Origin: Beijerinckiaceae bacterium
GTDB lineage: Bacteria; Pseudomonadota; Alphaproteobacteria; Rhizobiales; Beijerinckiaceae
NCBI GenBank assembly: GCA_030684835.1
Contig: JAUXWZ010000196.1
Location: 31,529 to 95,528 of the forward strand
Direction: 5' to 3'
Length of the DNA stretch: 64,000 bases
Positions 27,001-35,786 of this stretch are shown here, in pieces. Under the pieces are notes generated by a model. That model saw only the letters and a program-made list of their open reading frames with translations, made no database searches and had not been told where the DNA came from. Both the position numbers and the translations under genes were made by a program. Positions within the stretch are counted from its first letter, which is position 1, and each line of letters starts with the position of its first letter.

Positions 27001-28047
27001 ATGAGATACTTTCGTTTGCTCTATGCAACAGGGTTGAGCGCGCTCGCAATATCGACGGCCCCTCTTGGCGCGCAAGAGACGGACGCTTTCTACAAGGGAC
27101 GCACAGTCACAATTATTGCTGGCTCTGCCGCAGGCGGCGGCATCGACATCTATGCGCGCCTTGTAGGGCGACATCTTGGAAGACATATTCCTGGCGCGCC
27201 CAATGTCATAGTCCAGAACATGCCCGGTGCGGGAAGCCTGGCTGCGGCGCGTCACATTTACTCTGTCGCGCCAAAGGACGGCTCGGCGCTCGGCGTCGTA
27301 CTTTCAACGGCGCTCTTTGACCCATTGCTGACCGGCCAATCACTTGCAAACTACGATCCACGTACATTCAACTACATCGGTAACGCACATGCAGATACAT
27401 CCGTATGCATCGTGCGCCGGGACGCGCCGGTCCAGAGCTATGCCGAACTCGCCGATAAAGAATTGATTGTGGGCGGCACAGGCGCGGGAAGCGGACTGGT
27501 TGACTACCCGCTCCTGGAAAAACAATTGCTGGGCTCGAAGCTGAAGCTCGTGTCAGGCTACAAGGGCTCTGCTGATGTCAGCCTGGCCATCCAGCGCAAT
27601 GAAGTTCAGGGCGTCTGCGGCTTGCTTTGGTCGAGCGCAAAGCAGCAGTTCCCGGATCTTTTTCAGAAGGATGGCTTGCACAAGGTGCTCGTCCAGCAGG
27701 ATGCGACACCCCTTCCCGAGCTTCAAAAGATGGGCGTGCCGTTGATCATGGAATATGCGCGCACCGAAGACCAAAAGCAGGCGCTCGTCGCCTACCTTTC
27801 CCGCTCAGCGGTCAATCGACCGTTCCTGATGCCACCGGGGGTGCCGCAACAACGCCTCGCCACAATGCGCAAGGCGTTCATGGACACGATGCACGATGCC
27901 GAACTCGTGGCTGAAGCCAAAAAGCAAAGACTTGGAGTGGACGCCAACACCGCCGAGGAAGCGCTCAGCCTCGTCAAGACGATCTACGCAACCCCGCCCC
28001 GTATCCTGGAAATCCTTCGGCGCGCACGCGAAAACGCGGGAGGATAA
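27001..28047 (+). CDS. Bug/TctC-type tripartite transporter substrate-binding protein
   Basis: 348 aa from ATG 27001, with GGGGAGG upstream. Signal peptide ends PLGAQ (about 25). The mature protein starts TDAFYKGRTVTIIAGSAAGGG, then [18 protein letters not shown], both family hallmarks of periplasmic binding proteins for carboxylates. No TctA or TctB permease gene is near, as is common for Bug proteins. With the upstream CMD-like gene it forms a small operon. A hairpin follows the stop at 28051-28076. The ligand is unknown. Confidence 0.85.
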   Translation: MRYFRLLYATGLSALAISTAPLGAQETDAFYKGRTVTIIAGSAAGGGIDIYARLVGRHLGRHIPGAPNVIVQNMPGAGSLAAARHIYSVAPKDGSALGVVLSTALFDPLLTGQSLANYDPRTFNYIGNAHADTSVCIVRRDAPVQSYAELADKELIVGGTGAGSGLVDYPLLEKQLLGSKLKLVSGYKGSADVSLAIQRNEVQGVCGLLWSSAKQQFPDLFQKDGLHKVLVQQDATPLPELQKMGVPLIMEYARTEDQKQALVAYLSRSAVNRPFLMPPGVPQQRLATMRKAFMDTMHDAELVAEAKKQRLGVDANTAEEALSLVKTIYATPPRILEILRRARENAGG

Positions 28048-28112
28048 GCTGCTGACGTCTGTAGGTCGACGTCAGCATCCCATAACATGGCAGGCAAACG
28101 ACGATAAATTAT

Positions 28113-28140
28113 GAGGCGGCGCCTTTGCCGGCGCCGCCTC
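28113..28140. terminator. Strong hairpin between convergent genes
   Basis: GAGGCGGCGCC (28113-28123) pairs perfectly with GGCGCCGCCTC (28130-28140) across TTTGCC. A second perfect 9-bp hairpin, GCTGACGTC/GACGTCAGC, lies at 28051-28076. The flank on the minus-strand side is AT-rich. It separates the convergent TctC-type gene and GGDEF-EAL gene and probably terminates both. Confidence 0.55.
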
Positions 28141-28176
28141 AACGCGTCGCGTCACTTTCCAAAGCCGTGCAGGCGC

Positions 28177-30540
28177 TCAGCGCCGACCTGGGAAGACCAA
28201 GACGCCTTCATCGGCCGGAGCGCACTTGCGCAGCCACATCTCGAACTGATCAAACGGCATAGGCTTGCTGTAAAGAAATCCCTGCCCTGCCTCGCAATCG
28301 TTCGCGAGCAAGAATTGCTGTTGAGCGGGCGTTTCAATTCCCTCGGCAAGAACCTTTATATTAAGAACTTTTGCGATCCCAATTATCGCCATAACGATGG
28401 AGCATGCATGGCTGTCTGTCGGCAAGCCCGACACAAAGCTGCGATCTATCTTTAGTGTGTCGATGGGGAAGCGGCCAAGATTTTCGAGGCTTGAGTAGCC
28501 CGTTCCGAAATCGTCCAATGCGATAGTCACGCCGATTTTTTTAAGCCTATTTAGACGCTCGACCACAATCTCAGGCTGATCGACAATCATGCTTTCGGTA
28601 ATTTCCAATTCCAGCATTTTCGCTGGTAATCCGGCCGCCCGGAGCGCACGCCTCGCGACGTCAGCAAGATCAACTTGTCCGAATTGAAGGGCTGATATGT
28701 TCACAGCAACTGAAAAGCTGCTCCAACCCGCAAGCATTAGTTTGCGGCAATCAATGCACGCCTGCGTTAGCACCCATGCTCCCATGGGAATGATGAGGCC
28801 GGTCTCCTCAGCCAACGGGATGAATTCTTGGGGTGAAATCAGGCCGCGGGTGGGATGGCGCCAACGCACTAGCGCTTCCATTCCAATAGGTCGGTTCGTT
28901 GAGAGGTCGAGCTTGGGATGATAAAAGATTTCAAGCTGCTTTTCATCAATCGCTTTGGCAAACTCTGCGCGCATCGCCAGGCGGTTCGCGATTGATATAT
29001 GCATGTCGGGGGTGAAGACGTGCGGAAGGCCCTGTCGCTCAACTTTTGAACACGCCATGGCGGCGTCAGCGCAGCGCATGAGATCCGAAAAGCTCCTGGC
29101 ATGCTGGGGGAAAAGGCTGATCCCAATGCTGACAGTGAGCGCTATTGGGCGACCTTCAATGATGGGCAGAGCTTCAATAGCGAGGCGAATTTCTTCTGCA
29201 ACCAGGACAGCGTGTGTCTCCGCGTTTCCAGCTGTGCGGAACATGGCCACAAACTCATCGCCGCCGATACGAGCAACCTGCCCGATGGACTCCATCATGG
29301 GCGATATTACGCGCGCAACAGCCTTAAGGACCTCGTCGCCGGCAGAGTGTCCTCTGATAGCGTTGATATTGGCGAGTCCATCAAGATCGATAAACAGGCA
29401 AGCAACCTCGAAGCCGATAACATCGGCTCTCTGCAGCTCTATCGTTTCGAGTTCCTCAAATGCCGCGCGATTTGGAAGGCCGGTCAGGGGATCGTACTTT
29501 GCAAGCCGGTGAAGCTTGGCCTCATTCGCGCGCAAAAGTGCTTGCGCCTTGTCTTTTCTGAAAAATAGGAACGCTAAAGCAAGACTGAAAAGCAAAATAA
29601 CAAGAGTGCTTTTTTGGGCTTGGAGCTTCAGTGCTGTACTTATCTGCATGGCCTGTTTCGCGTCTGGTGCAAAGTCTACACCGGCCATTGCGATCAGCGG
29701 GTAATTGGAGACTGTCCGATACGAGATGTAGGTCGAAGACTTCCCTTCCGCGTAATGATCGAGATAGGAGCCGTGAACGTTCATGGCTTGCATTACATTA
29801 ACTTTAGATTTCGCTACGAAATCCCGGGCAAACGCGCTAACGCTATTGCCTGCAGCCCTCATGACGCCATCGGTACCCACCAACGCCTTGTAATCCCGGC
29901 CTTGTGTGCGTAGTTCGTCGAAGCCCGTCACCAATGCTTTGGCCTTCAGCCGAACGAGGATTACTCCTTCCACCGCGTCATTCGATGAGGGGAAACGCCT
30001 TGCCACAGGGATCAAAGACTGATCGGACGTTTGCGTAGACGTCGGCGCTCCAACGACTAGGTGTCCCGATAAGCTTTTTACAGCCTCGCGGAAGTAATCG
30101 CGATGAGCGTGGTTAGAACCTGGCGAAGCAATATTGGTGGAGGTGACCATATCGCCGTTCGAATCCAGCACATCGAGACTATGGATGAGCCCATTATCCA
30201 GAATTTGCGACTGACGTATCAGTCTCGTCGCCGCATCCGGCGTGTCTCCGTTCAGTGATGAAACCGCGAGAAGCATGACGTTGTCGACAGCTTCGAGGGT
30301 GCGAATGACATAATGCTCAAACGATTTTACGCTCGCATCGGCGCGCTCCGAGGCACGCATGACGGCGGCCTCTTTTTCAGCGGCTATTCGCGCCCCAACG
30401 AAGGCCCAGACGCCCACGATGAGACAAAGGGCTCCAACTGCGAGAAGCGCATACGGTACTGAGGTTTTTAGATTTACCCACAGTGTGCCCGGACGTTCTT
30501 CATCAGGTTTATCGCGCGTCACGTCCGAATTCATGGGCAT
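28177..30540 (-). CDS. Membrane sensor with GGDEF and EAL domains
   Basis: 787 aa from ATG 30540 (CAGGA upstream); ATG 30576 is an alternative. A first TM at about 25-45 and a second before FFRKDKAQ bracket a large periplasmic sensor domain of the dCache/PDC type. The diguanylate cyclase motif RIGGDEFVAMF is intact, without an RxxD inhibitory site five residues upstream. The phosphodiesterase domain keeps EALVRWRHP, LEITESM, IALDDFGTGYSSL, LKIDRSFV and AEGIET. Both activities look possible; which dominates cannot be read. It controls cyclic di-GMP in response to an external signal. Confidence 0.9.
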   Translation of the reverse strand: MPMNSDVTRDKPDEERPGTLWVNLKTSVPYALLAVGALCLIVGVWAFVGARIAAEKEAAVMRASERADASVKSFEHYVIRTLEAVDNVMLLAVSSLNGDTPDAATRLIRQSQILDNGLIHSLDVLDSNGDMVTSTNIASPGSNHAHRDYFREAVKSLSGHLVVGAPTSTQTSDQSLIPVARRFPSSNDAVEGVILVRLKAKALVTGFDELRTQGRDYKALVGTDGVMRAAGNSVSAFARDFVAKSKVNVMQAMNVHGSYLDHYAEGKSSTYISYRTVSNYPLIAMAGVDFAPDAKQAMQISTALKLQAQKSTLVILLFSLALAFLFFRKDKAQALLRANEAKLHRLAKYDPLTGLPNRAAFEELETIELQRADVIGFEVACLFIDLDGLANINAIRGHSAGDEVLKAVARVISPMMESIGQVARIGGDEFVAMFRTAGNAETHAVLVAEEIRLAIEALPIIEGRPIALTVSIGISLFPQHARSFSDLMRCADAAMACSKVERQGLPHVFTPDMHISIANRLAMRAEFAKAIDEKQLEIFYHPKLDLSTNRPIGMEALVRWRHPTRGLISPQEFIPLAEETGLIIPMGAWVLTQACIDCRKLMLAGWSSFSVAVNISALQFGQVDLADVARRALRAAGLPAKMLELEITESMIVDQPEIVVERLNRLKKIGVTIALDDFGTGYSSLENLGRFPIDTLKIDRSFVSGLPTDSHACSIVMAIIGIAKVLNIKVLAEGIETPAQQQFLLANDCEAGQGFLYSKPMPFDQFEMWLRKCAPADEGVLVFPGRR

Positions 30541-30710
30541 TTGTGTCCTGCGGTCAATGTGACCAGACCGTCCCATGTCGTACCCTTGGCAACCTTTCAG
30601 ATAAGTAAATTTTATTCCAACATTGAAGCTTAAGTGCCTGATATAACACACAGGCGTTAGCCCGAGCTTACGCAGTTACAGAACGGGCGTTTCTAAGCAC
30701 GCCACCCTGT

Positions 30711-31646
30711 CTAGCGCGGCGCCCCGGCGCCAAGCGGAACTGTCAGCGTCAAATATCCGACATCCCCTTGTAGGCGGTTCTTGGCATTAAATTCACGCAT
30801 CCACCGGGCGGATGCGTAAACGGGTCGTTGTCCAATTTGAAAGTTATAGGTCATGTTGGGGCCGACTGCAGATACTTGACCCTTTAATGAGCCCTGCACC
30901 GCACCTACGCCGTTGTCGCCAGTCAATTGCTGATAGTGATATCCGGCGAGACCGGCAGAAAATGAAGCCGATACGTGATACATGACGGCCGCCTCGACGT
31001 GGAGCTCCGTCCCAGTCCTATATTTGGTCGCTGGATTATCACCGTTGAAAGTTACACCAGGCGAGAGGGAGATTTCTATTTTTGATGCAGGATCAATCCA
31101 CGTCACGGAGCCTGTAATATCACCGGCCCAGCGATTAAATCCGATATTGGCAATCCGGGTTTTCGAAAAATCACCGATAGGGACGTTCACCATTCCGCTT
31201 AATTTGTAGTGGAATTGGCCGCTCTGCCAGGCAATGAAGGCAAGCGGCAAGGGATCTCCGATTGCCTTGGTGTCATTTGAAAAAAGAGTCCAGGCTCCAG
31301 GTCGAATCCCGGACGGATTCAAACCGGCGGCGACTCGCTGGTAGCCCATTGGGGCGTAAAGCCCCAATCCGAAAGTCCCGCCTAGGAACGTTGCGTCCGC
31401 CACCCACAAGAACGACAAAACCTCAAGCGCCGCATTCGCTTTCAGCTTCAGGGTGTCGCTACTTTCGCGTCCTGAGTAGAGGAATGTGAACGACGACCCA
31501 TAAAAGCCCGGCGGCGGCGTGTATCCAGCCATCGAGGCCCTTACGCCCAGAAGGTATATGCTTTTCCGGTTCTCGGCGGCGGAAGCGTCAAAAGCGAGAG
31601 TGCAGAAGACTGCTATTGCGTAATTACGAATCGTTATGGCAGTCAT
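30711..31646 (-). CDS. Outer-membrane MetA_deg-like beta-barrel protein
   Basis: 311 aa from ATG 31646; the longer frame adds 26 residues without signal character. Signal peptide ends FDASAAEN. The rest is alternating amphipathic strands ending in a barrel-like C-terminus, with LYAPMGYQRVAAGLNPSG, NVPIGDFSK, SLSPGVTFNGDNPATKYRTG and LQGDVGYLTLTVPLG. This matches the SphA/phenol MetA-pathway (COG4313) family of putative outer-membrane channels. No catabolic genes lie beside it. Confidence 0.75.
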   Translation of the reverse strand: MTAITIRNYAIAVFCTLAFDASAAENRKSIYLLGVRASMAGYTPPPGFYGSSFTFLYSGRESSDTLKLKANAALEVLSFLWVADATFLGGTFGLGLYAPMGYQRVAAGLNPSGIRPGAWTLFSNDTKAIGDPLPLAFIAWQSGQFHYKLSGMVNVPIGDFSKTRIANIGFNRWAGDITGSVTWIDPASKIEISLSPGVTFNGDNPATKYRTGTELHVEAAVMYHVSASFSAGLAGYHYQQLTGDNGVGAVQGSLKGQVSAVGPNMTYNFQIGQRPVYASARWMREFNAKNRLQGDVGYLTLTVPLGAGAPR

Positions 31647-32355
31647 CAAGCTATCTCTTTGCTTAGGGTAATCGGACTGTACAGCGTGTCCAAGGGATAA
31701 GTGAACAGCTTTACTTAACGTCATCTAATTCGAATCATCTCTACTGATTAACGTAATCTTATGAAAGCGCATCGTCCATCCAAAGAACTGCCTTCGCAGC
31801 TTGAGTATTGCACGCTTTCATGGGGTGCGAATGCGAGCGCCTATAACGTTCGTCTCGCGCCAGTATGGAAAAGAGGCGATTGCCTGCGATTTCTTCGACC
31901 GAGCGCGTTTTGTTGGTGGAGCGGTCATGATCTTTGGGGTGACCTATGGTTAACTGCAGATCTCAGATACCTTTGACGCCTGCGGATTCATTTCAGAAAA
32001 CCTCAAATAGGCGATGCGCCGGCTGAAATGATACGCCACCAGCCTGCTGCATCGGTTCCACGGGATATTTTGAAATACGGACTACCGGGCGGCGCCTGAC
32101 GATTTCAGACCCGCGTGTTGGAGATGTATCTGTTGATTGTTCACTCACTCGACGGCGTGAAACCTTGAGGTTCGCCCCGCGTGGAGGTGCGCTTTTCGTT
32201 ACGCGACGCCTTTTGGACAGCGCAAAGCCGACTTCGCTGAGCCTCACGACGACGGGACGCCGAAGCGTCAATCCTGTTGAAAGCTCTCATCGGCGGGCGA
32301 CTTTCCTTGCGCAGCTTGCGTTTCCGGATCAAAGCTTGGCAATCAAACTGATGAG
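31647..32355. other. Gene-poor gap
   Basis: About 700 nt without a convincing gene. A 40-codon frame from ATG 31831 to TAA 31951-31953 (+) reads RQYGKEAIACDFFDRARF, which looks protein-like but has no Shine-Dalgarno and no recognised family. The part 32160-32330 has many overlapping short frames in all directions and may be an intergenic repeat. Presumably it holds the promoter of the minus-strand barrel gene and that of the DUF4337 gene. Confidence 0.4.
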
Positions 32356-32940
32356 ATGAGTTTCAGAATGGCCGACGTCGTTGAATTGGATGAAGCTGCA
32401 AAAGTGAACAAGCGAGTTGCGCTTTTGATAGCGACCCTCGCGCTATGCCTCGCGCTTTCAGATCTTGGCGGCGGTAACGCCGATAATGACGCGGTCGAAT
32501 ACAATGTCCAATCCGCCAACCTTTGGGCTTTTTATCAGGCGAAGACGATCCGAAGGACGTCGACGCTCCTCGCCGCTGAGGAAATGGAGACGCGTGTCGC
32601 CGAGGCCAGCCCCGCCTCGCGGGCAGTGATGGAAAAGCGTGTCGCCGAATGGCGCAAGAACGCCGAACGATATGAGACGGAGCCTGAGACCGGCGAAGGA
32701 CGTCGCGAGTTGATGGCGAAGGCACTGGAGGCAACCAAACAACGCGATACTCAAAAGGCGCGGGGCGACGCTTTTGACGTCGCTACGGCGCTTCTGCAGG
32801 TGTCAATTGTTCTGGCGTCGGCGGCCATCATCACAGGCGCCTTGATGCTGGCGTTCCTGGGCGGGATGTTGGGCGCGATCGCAACTGCTCTCATGGCTGC
32901 TACGTTTCTTCTGCCAACTTTTGTAATTCAGTTCTTCTAG
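32356..32940 (+). CDS. DUF4337 membrane protein
   Basis: 194 aa. An N-terminal TM (about 22-36, LLIATLALCLALS), a long charged helical segment rich in Glu, Arg and Lys (about 60-130), then two C-terminal TMs. The mid-part NVQSANLWAFYQAKTIRR matches DUF4337. The start may be ATG 32356 or ATG 32368. Role unknown. A hairpin follows. Confidence 0.75.
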   Translation: MSFRMADVVELDEAAKVNKRVALLIATLALCLALSDLGGGNADNDAVEYNVQSANLWAFYQAKTIRRTSTLLAAEEMETRVAEASPASRAVMEKRVAEWRKNAERYETEPETGEGRRELMAKALEATKQRDTQKARGDAFDVATALLQVSIVLASAAIITGALMLAFLGGMLGAIATALMAATFLLPTFVIQFF

Positions 32941-32957
32941 AGGCGGCCCTCGCAATA

Positions 32958-32980
32958 CCGCGCGCAAGGAAGGCGCGCGG
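32958..32980 (+). terminator. Hairpin after the DUF4337 gene
   Basis: CCGCGCGC (32958-32965) pairs with GCGCGCGG (32973-32980) across AAGGAAG; the next bases are AT-rich. It sits 17 nt after the stop and faces the convergent lipoprotein gene. Confidence 0.45.
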
Positions 32981-33102
32981 CCTAGCTCATTTATAGCGAG
33001 CTTCCAAGCCTGATTCTCCAAATGGCCCGCGCCATCAAAAGAGGCCGACGTGTATACGCCGGCTTACTTGGTCTTCTCAGTTCGGGTTGGTTCGGCGGAT
33101 GG

Positions 33103-33402
33103 TCAGCGCCCGGCCGCAACGACCCGGCGCGAATAGGCGGATTTGCCGTCCGACACAGCCTTTGACGCTCCCTCTGCTCCGATCCGGGCGGTGGTTGCAG
33201 CAAGAAGCGCCTGCTCCTGCGGCTTGCACGCGTTGAACGCCCTTTGAACGGCAGCCTGTCTCCCGCCGCGGTTGCGCGTCGACTGTCCTATTGTTTGATC
33301 GAGACAGGCAGTGTAGGCGCGCAAGTTGAGGTCCGCGTCCCCGGCCGCATTACAGCCAGCCAACATCAATCCAGCGGCGCAAACCATTCCAAATCGCAAC
33401 AT
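33103..33402 (-). CDS. Small lipoprotein
   Basis: 99 aa from ATG 33402. Signal with lipobox LMLAGC, so Cys17 would be lipidated and, with Asn at +2, sent to the outer membrane. The mature part has two further Cys (YTACLDQT, FNACKPQEQ) and is helical and charged. No family recognised. An upstream Met at 33453 would bury the lipobox. Confidence 0.65.
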   Translation of the reverse strand: MLRFGMVCAAGLMLAGCNAAGDADLNLRAYTACLDQTIGQSTRNRGGRQAAVQRAFNACKPQEQALLAATTARIGAEGASKAVSDGKSAYSRRVVAAGR

Positions 33403-33483
33403 ATCGAAGCCCCACAGCACGAATCGCCCGAGTATTACTCTAGCCTCGGGCATGAACCGCGCAACTGGTCGACTGACGCCGAC

Positions 33484-33795
33484 TTAGAATTTGCCTCCGC
33501 GCACCACGTTCACGTCGCTGATCATCAGGATCAACCCATGACTTTCGAGCAGCGGCGTGAGCGCCTCGATGAGGCTTTCCGCTTTTTGCTGTGTCGTTAC
33601 GGCCAGATACATCACCTTGGCTTGCGCTCCCGAGATCTGGTCGTCCGTCCAGGCGCCACCCTCGCCCGCTCCCCCCAGCGTTGGCATCAACGTATAGCGG
33701 GTCACGCCGACGCTGGCGGCCATCGCAACGATTCTGCGCGCCAGAGGCGCATCGACGAGCACTTCAATTCTGCGTCGCGAGACCAATTGCATCAT
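33484..33795 (-). CDS. sbtB: SbtB-like P-II family regulator
   Basis: 103 aa from ATG 33795 (or 33792). Its start overlaps the sbtA stop. The P-II-like core shows RRRIEVLVDAPLARRIV, VTRYTLMPTLGGAGEGGAW, QAKVMYLAVT and a short C-terminus (DVNVVRGGKF). In cyanobacteria SbtB is a trimer that binds cAMP/AMP and blocks the bicarbonate transporter SbtA. The cysteine-containing C-terminal R-loop of cyanobacterial SbtB is absent. Function inferred from family and pairing. Confidence 0.82.
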   Translation of the reverse strand: MMQLVSRRRIEVLVDAPLARRIVAMAASVGVTRYTLMPTLGGAGEGGAWTDDQISGAQAKVMYLAVTTQQKAESLIEALTPLLESHGLILMISDVNVVRGGKF

Positions 33796-34748
33796 GCCGT
33801 CACCCGAACTGCGAGCCACGTAAAAAATGGAATTCCCAAAGTGACATTAAAGGGGAAAGTCACCGCGAGCGACATCGCGAGATAAAGGCCCGGGTCAGCC
33901 TGTGGTAACGCGAGGCGCATGGCGGCGGGTACAGCGATGTAGGACGCGCTGCCGGCCAGGATGCCGAATGCGGCAACCGAGCCTGCGTCAAGGCCGATCG
34001 CACTTCCCACAGCAACGCCTATTGCGCCGTTCAGGATTGGAAAGATAAGCGCCAGCAAGGCGACGCGACCTGTCAGGGAGCGGGCTTCGCGCAGGCGACG
34101 CGCCGCGATAAGGCCCATATCGAGGAGGAAGAGGCACAGGACGCCCCGGAAACCCGCCTCGAAGAAGGGCGCAATGGGCGCAAAACCCTGCTTACCTGCG
34201 ATAAAGCCGATCACAAAGCTGCCCACGAGAAGCACGACCGAGCCGTTGAGCAGTGTCTCTCGCAACAGATCCCCTGCGGGTTGTTTACCTCCCGCGCCAC
34301 CCCGGCGCGCCAGCCAGAGACCGGCGATGATTGACGGTGTCTCCATCAAAGCGAGGACGGCGACCATGTAGCCCGCAGGCGGCATACCACGCGCCCCGAG
34401 CACCTCAACGCCTGTCACAAAGGTGACGACACTCACCGATCCGTAGTGCGCCGCAACCGCGCCAGCATTGATGGCGTCCAACTTGCCAAATCGTCTGAGC
34501 GCGATGAACGCTGGCAGCGGCAAGAGAAAACTGAGCGCCACACCAGCGAGCGCGGCCGCCAACATTTGCATGGTGAAGCCGCTGGCGTTCACTTCGACGC
34601 CGCCTTTGAGGCCAATCGCCGTCATAAGATAAAGCGACATGCTTTTGGCGATGGCTTCGGGGACCGAAAGGTCCGAGCGCGCGAAGGCGGCTGCCGCGCC
34701 CAAGACGAAGAACAGTATCACGGGCGAGAACAAAGCGTCGAAGCTCAT
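33792..34748 (-). CDS. sbtA: SbtA-like sodium-dependent bicarbonate transporter
   Basis: 318 aa, about ten hydrophobic segments in two inverted halves. Motifs GGVEVNASGFT, AAHYGSVSVVTF and ALMETPSI are characteristic of the SbtA (DUF897) family and mark the substrate-site region. Predicted to bring in HCO3- with Na+ at the inner membrane. It overlaps sbtB, the usual operon. No carboxysome or RuBisCO gene is in the window, so the use of the bicarbonate (for example for carboxylases) is open. Confidence 0.85.
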   Translation of the reverse strand: MSFDALFSPVILFFVLGAAAAFARSDLSVPEAIAKSMSLYLMTAIGLKGGVEVNASGFTMQMLAAALAGVALSFLLPLPAFIALRRFGKLDAINAGAVAAHYGSVSVVTFVTGVEVLGARGMPPAGYMVAVLALMETPSIIAGLWLARRGGAGGKQPAGDLLRETLLNGSVVLLVGSFVIGFIAGKQGFAPIAPFFEAGFRGVLCLFLLDMGLIAARRLREARSLTGRVALLALIFPILNGAIGVAVGSAIGLDAGSVAAFGILAGSASYIAVPAAMRLALPQADPGLYLAMSLAVTFPFNVTLGIPFFTWLAVRVTA

Positions 34749-34868
34749 GGTCGCACGCCCTGAAGCGGCACGCGTTTAAAGCGCCGCCCCGTGCCGACGG
34801 TGTGCGCCACACGCATTACAAGCTCCCCGAACCTCGCGACAGTAGCGACCGGCGAGAAGCCTTCTAGG

Positions 34869-34884
34869 CTACGCCCAAGCGTAG
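34869..34884. promoter_or_regulatory. Inverted repeat upstream of sbtA
   Basis: CTACGC-CCAA-GCGTAG, perfect, 120 nt upstream of the sbtA ATG in the 205-nt gap before the DUF5666-like gene end. It might be an operator for sbtAB or a terminator of the upstream gene; neither can be decided. Confidence 0.25.
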
Positions 34885-34953
34885 TCAAGCTAAGCGTTGT
34901 TTGGGCTTCTTAAAATCACGATTCTGGCGCAGGGCTTCTAGGGGGAGCGCAAG

Positions 34954-35613
34954 CTATAAAGGAAGGATCGCTCCGGCAGGAGGTGAACCAAACACAATGC
35001 GCTGCGTCTCAGCTACGCCGGCATCATTGCGGCCCACCAGGACCGAGATCGAAACGCCTGGCTTCACGTCCGAGACACTCGCGCGACGCAAACGCCAGAC
35101 GCTTGTCTCGTTTGTGAGCGTGACCCTGCGCTCGGCGGAACCATCGGTGACGACGAGAATGGCTCGCTCACCATCCTTGTCGAGCGACTTGAAGGCGCCC
35201 GTGACACTCATGCCGATTGGGCTCAATGTATCCTCGTCGGGCATAACGATGACTTCCGTTGCAGCCACGGCCTCGCCCGCTGTCTGAGGCGCGCGCGTGC
35301 GAACGCCGACGCTTTCCCCAACTTTTATATCCGTCAATGCTAACCGCGCCGCTGCGTAGACCGGGGCCTGCGACAAGATATCGACGCGGATTGTAATGCC
35401 CTGACTGAGTTGAACAACCACGCCGTTTGCGTCAGCCGTCTCCACAAGTCCGCGAATCCGCACCGCCTCGCTTTCATCGGGGGCTTTCGGCTTGGTGGTG
35501 TCTTGCGCCGGAGCGGGCGCGGGCGGCGTTTGCGTTTGGGCGATGGCGACGCTGGATAAAACAGTCATCATCAAGGTAATGCGTAAAGTGCTTTTTGCGG
35601 CAATATTGAACAT
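34954..35613 (-). CDS. Exported protein with two DUF5666-like domains
   Basis: 219 aa. Signal peptide ends SSVAIAQ (about 25), then a proline-rich linker. Two similar beta-rich units follow: RIRGLVETADANGVVVQL ... DIKVGESVGVRT (about 52-125) and SVTGAFKSLDKDGERAILV ... DVKPGVSISVLVGRNDAG (about 135-210). Each ends in an IxV/RIVF strand. This fits tandem DUF5666-like small barrels. Role unknown. Confidence 0.6.
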   Translation of the reverse strand: MFNIAAKSTLRITLMMTVLSSVAIAQTQTPPAPAPAQDTTKPKAPDESEAVRIRGLVETADANGVVVQLSQGITIRVDILSQAPVYAAARLALTDIKVGESVGVRTRAPQTAGEAVAATEVIVMPDEDTLSPIGMSVTGAFKSLDKDGERAILVVTDGSAERRVTLTNETSVWRLRRASVSDVKPGVSISVLVGRNDAGVAETQRIVFGSPPAGAILPL

Positions 35614-35786
35614 GCATGTCTCCCCGGACTAAAACACAACGACAGCGCAAACAGCCGGTTCCCGGTGACGTCGTCCAAGCGTAACCGCGCATGAGCAAAA
35701 TCTGCGCGAGTAACATCCGCGCGAGTGCATTTGGTTTCCTCAACCCATCCCCTAGTTATTGTGCCTTGCAAACCTTGGAGCTCGAC

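Noticed and set aside
31831..31953. 40-codon plus frame reading MRAPITFVSRQYGKEAI
   Set aside because: Looks protein-like but has no Shine-Dalgarno and no recognised relative; kept only as a remark in the gap entry.
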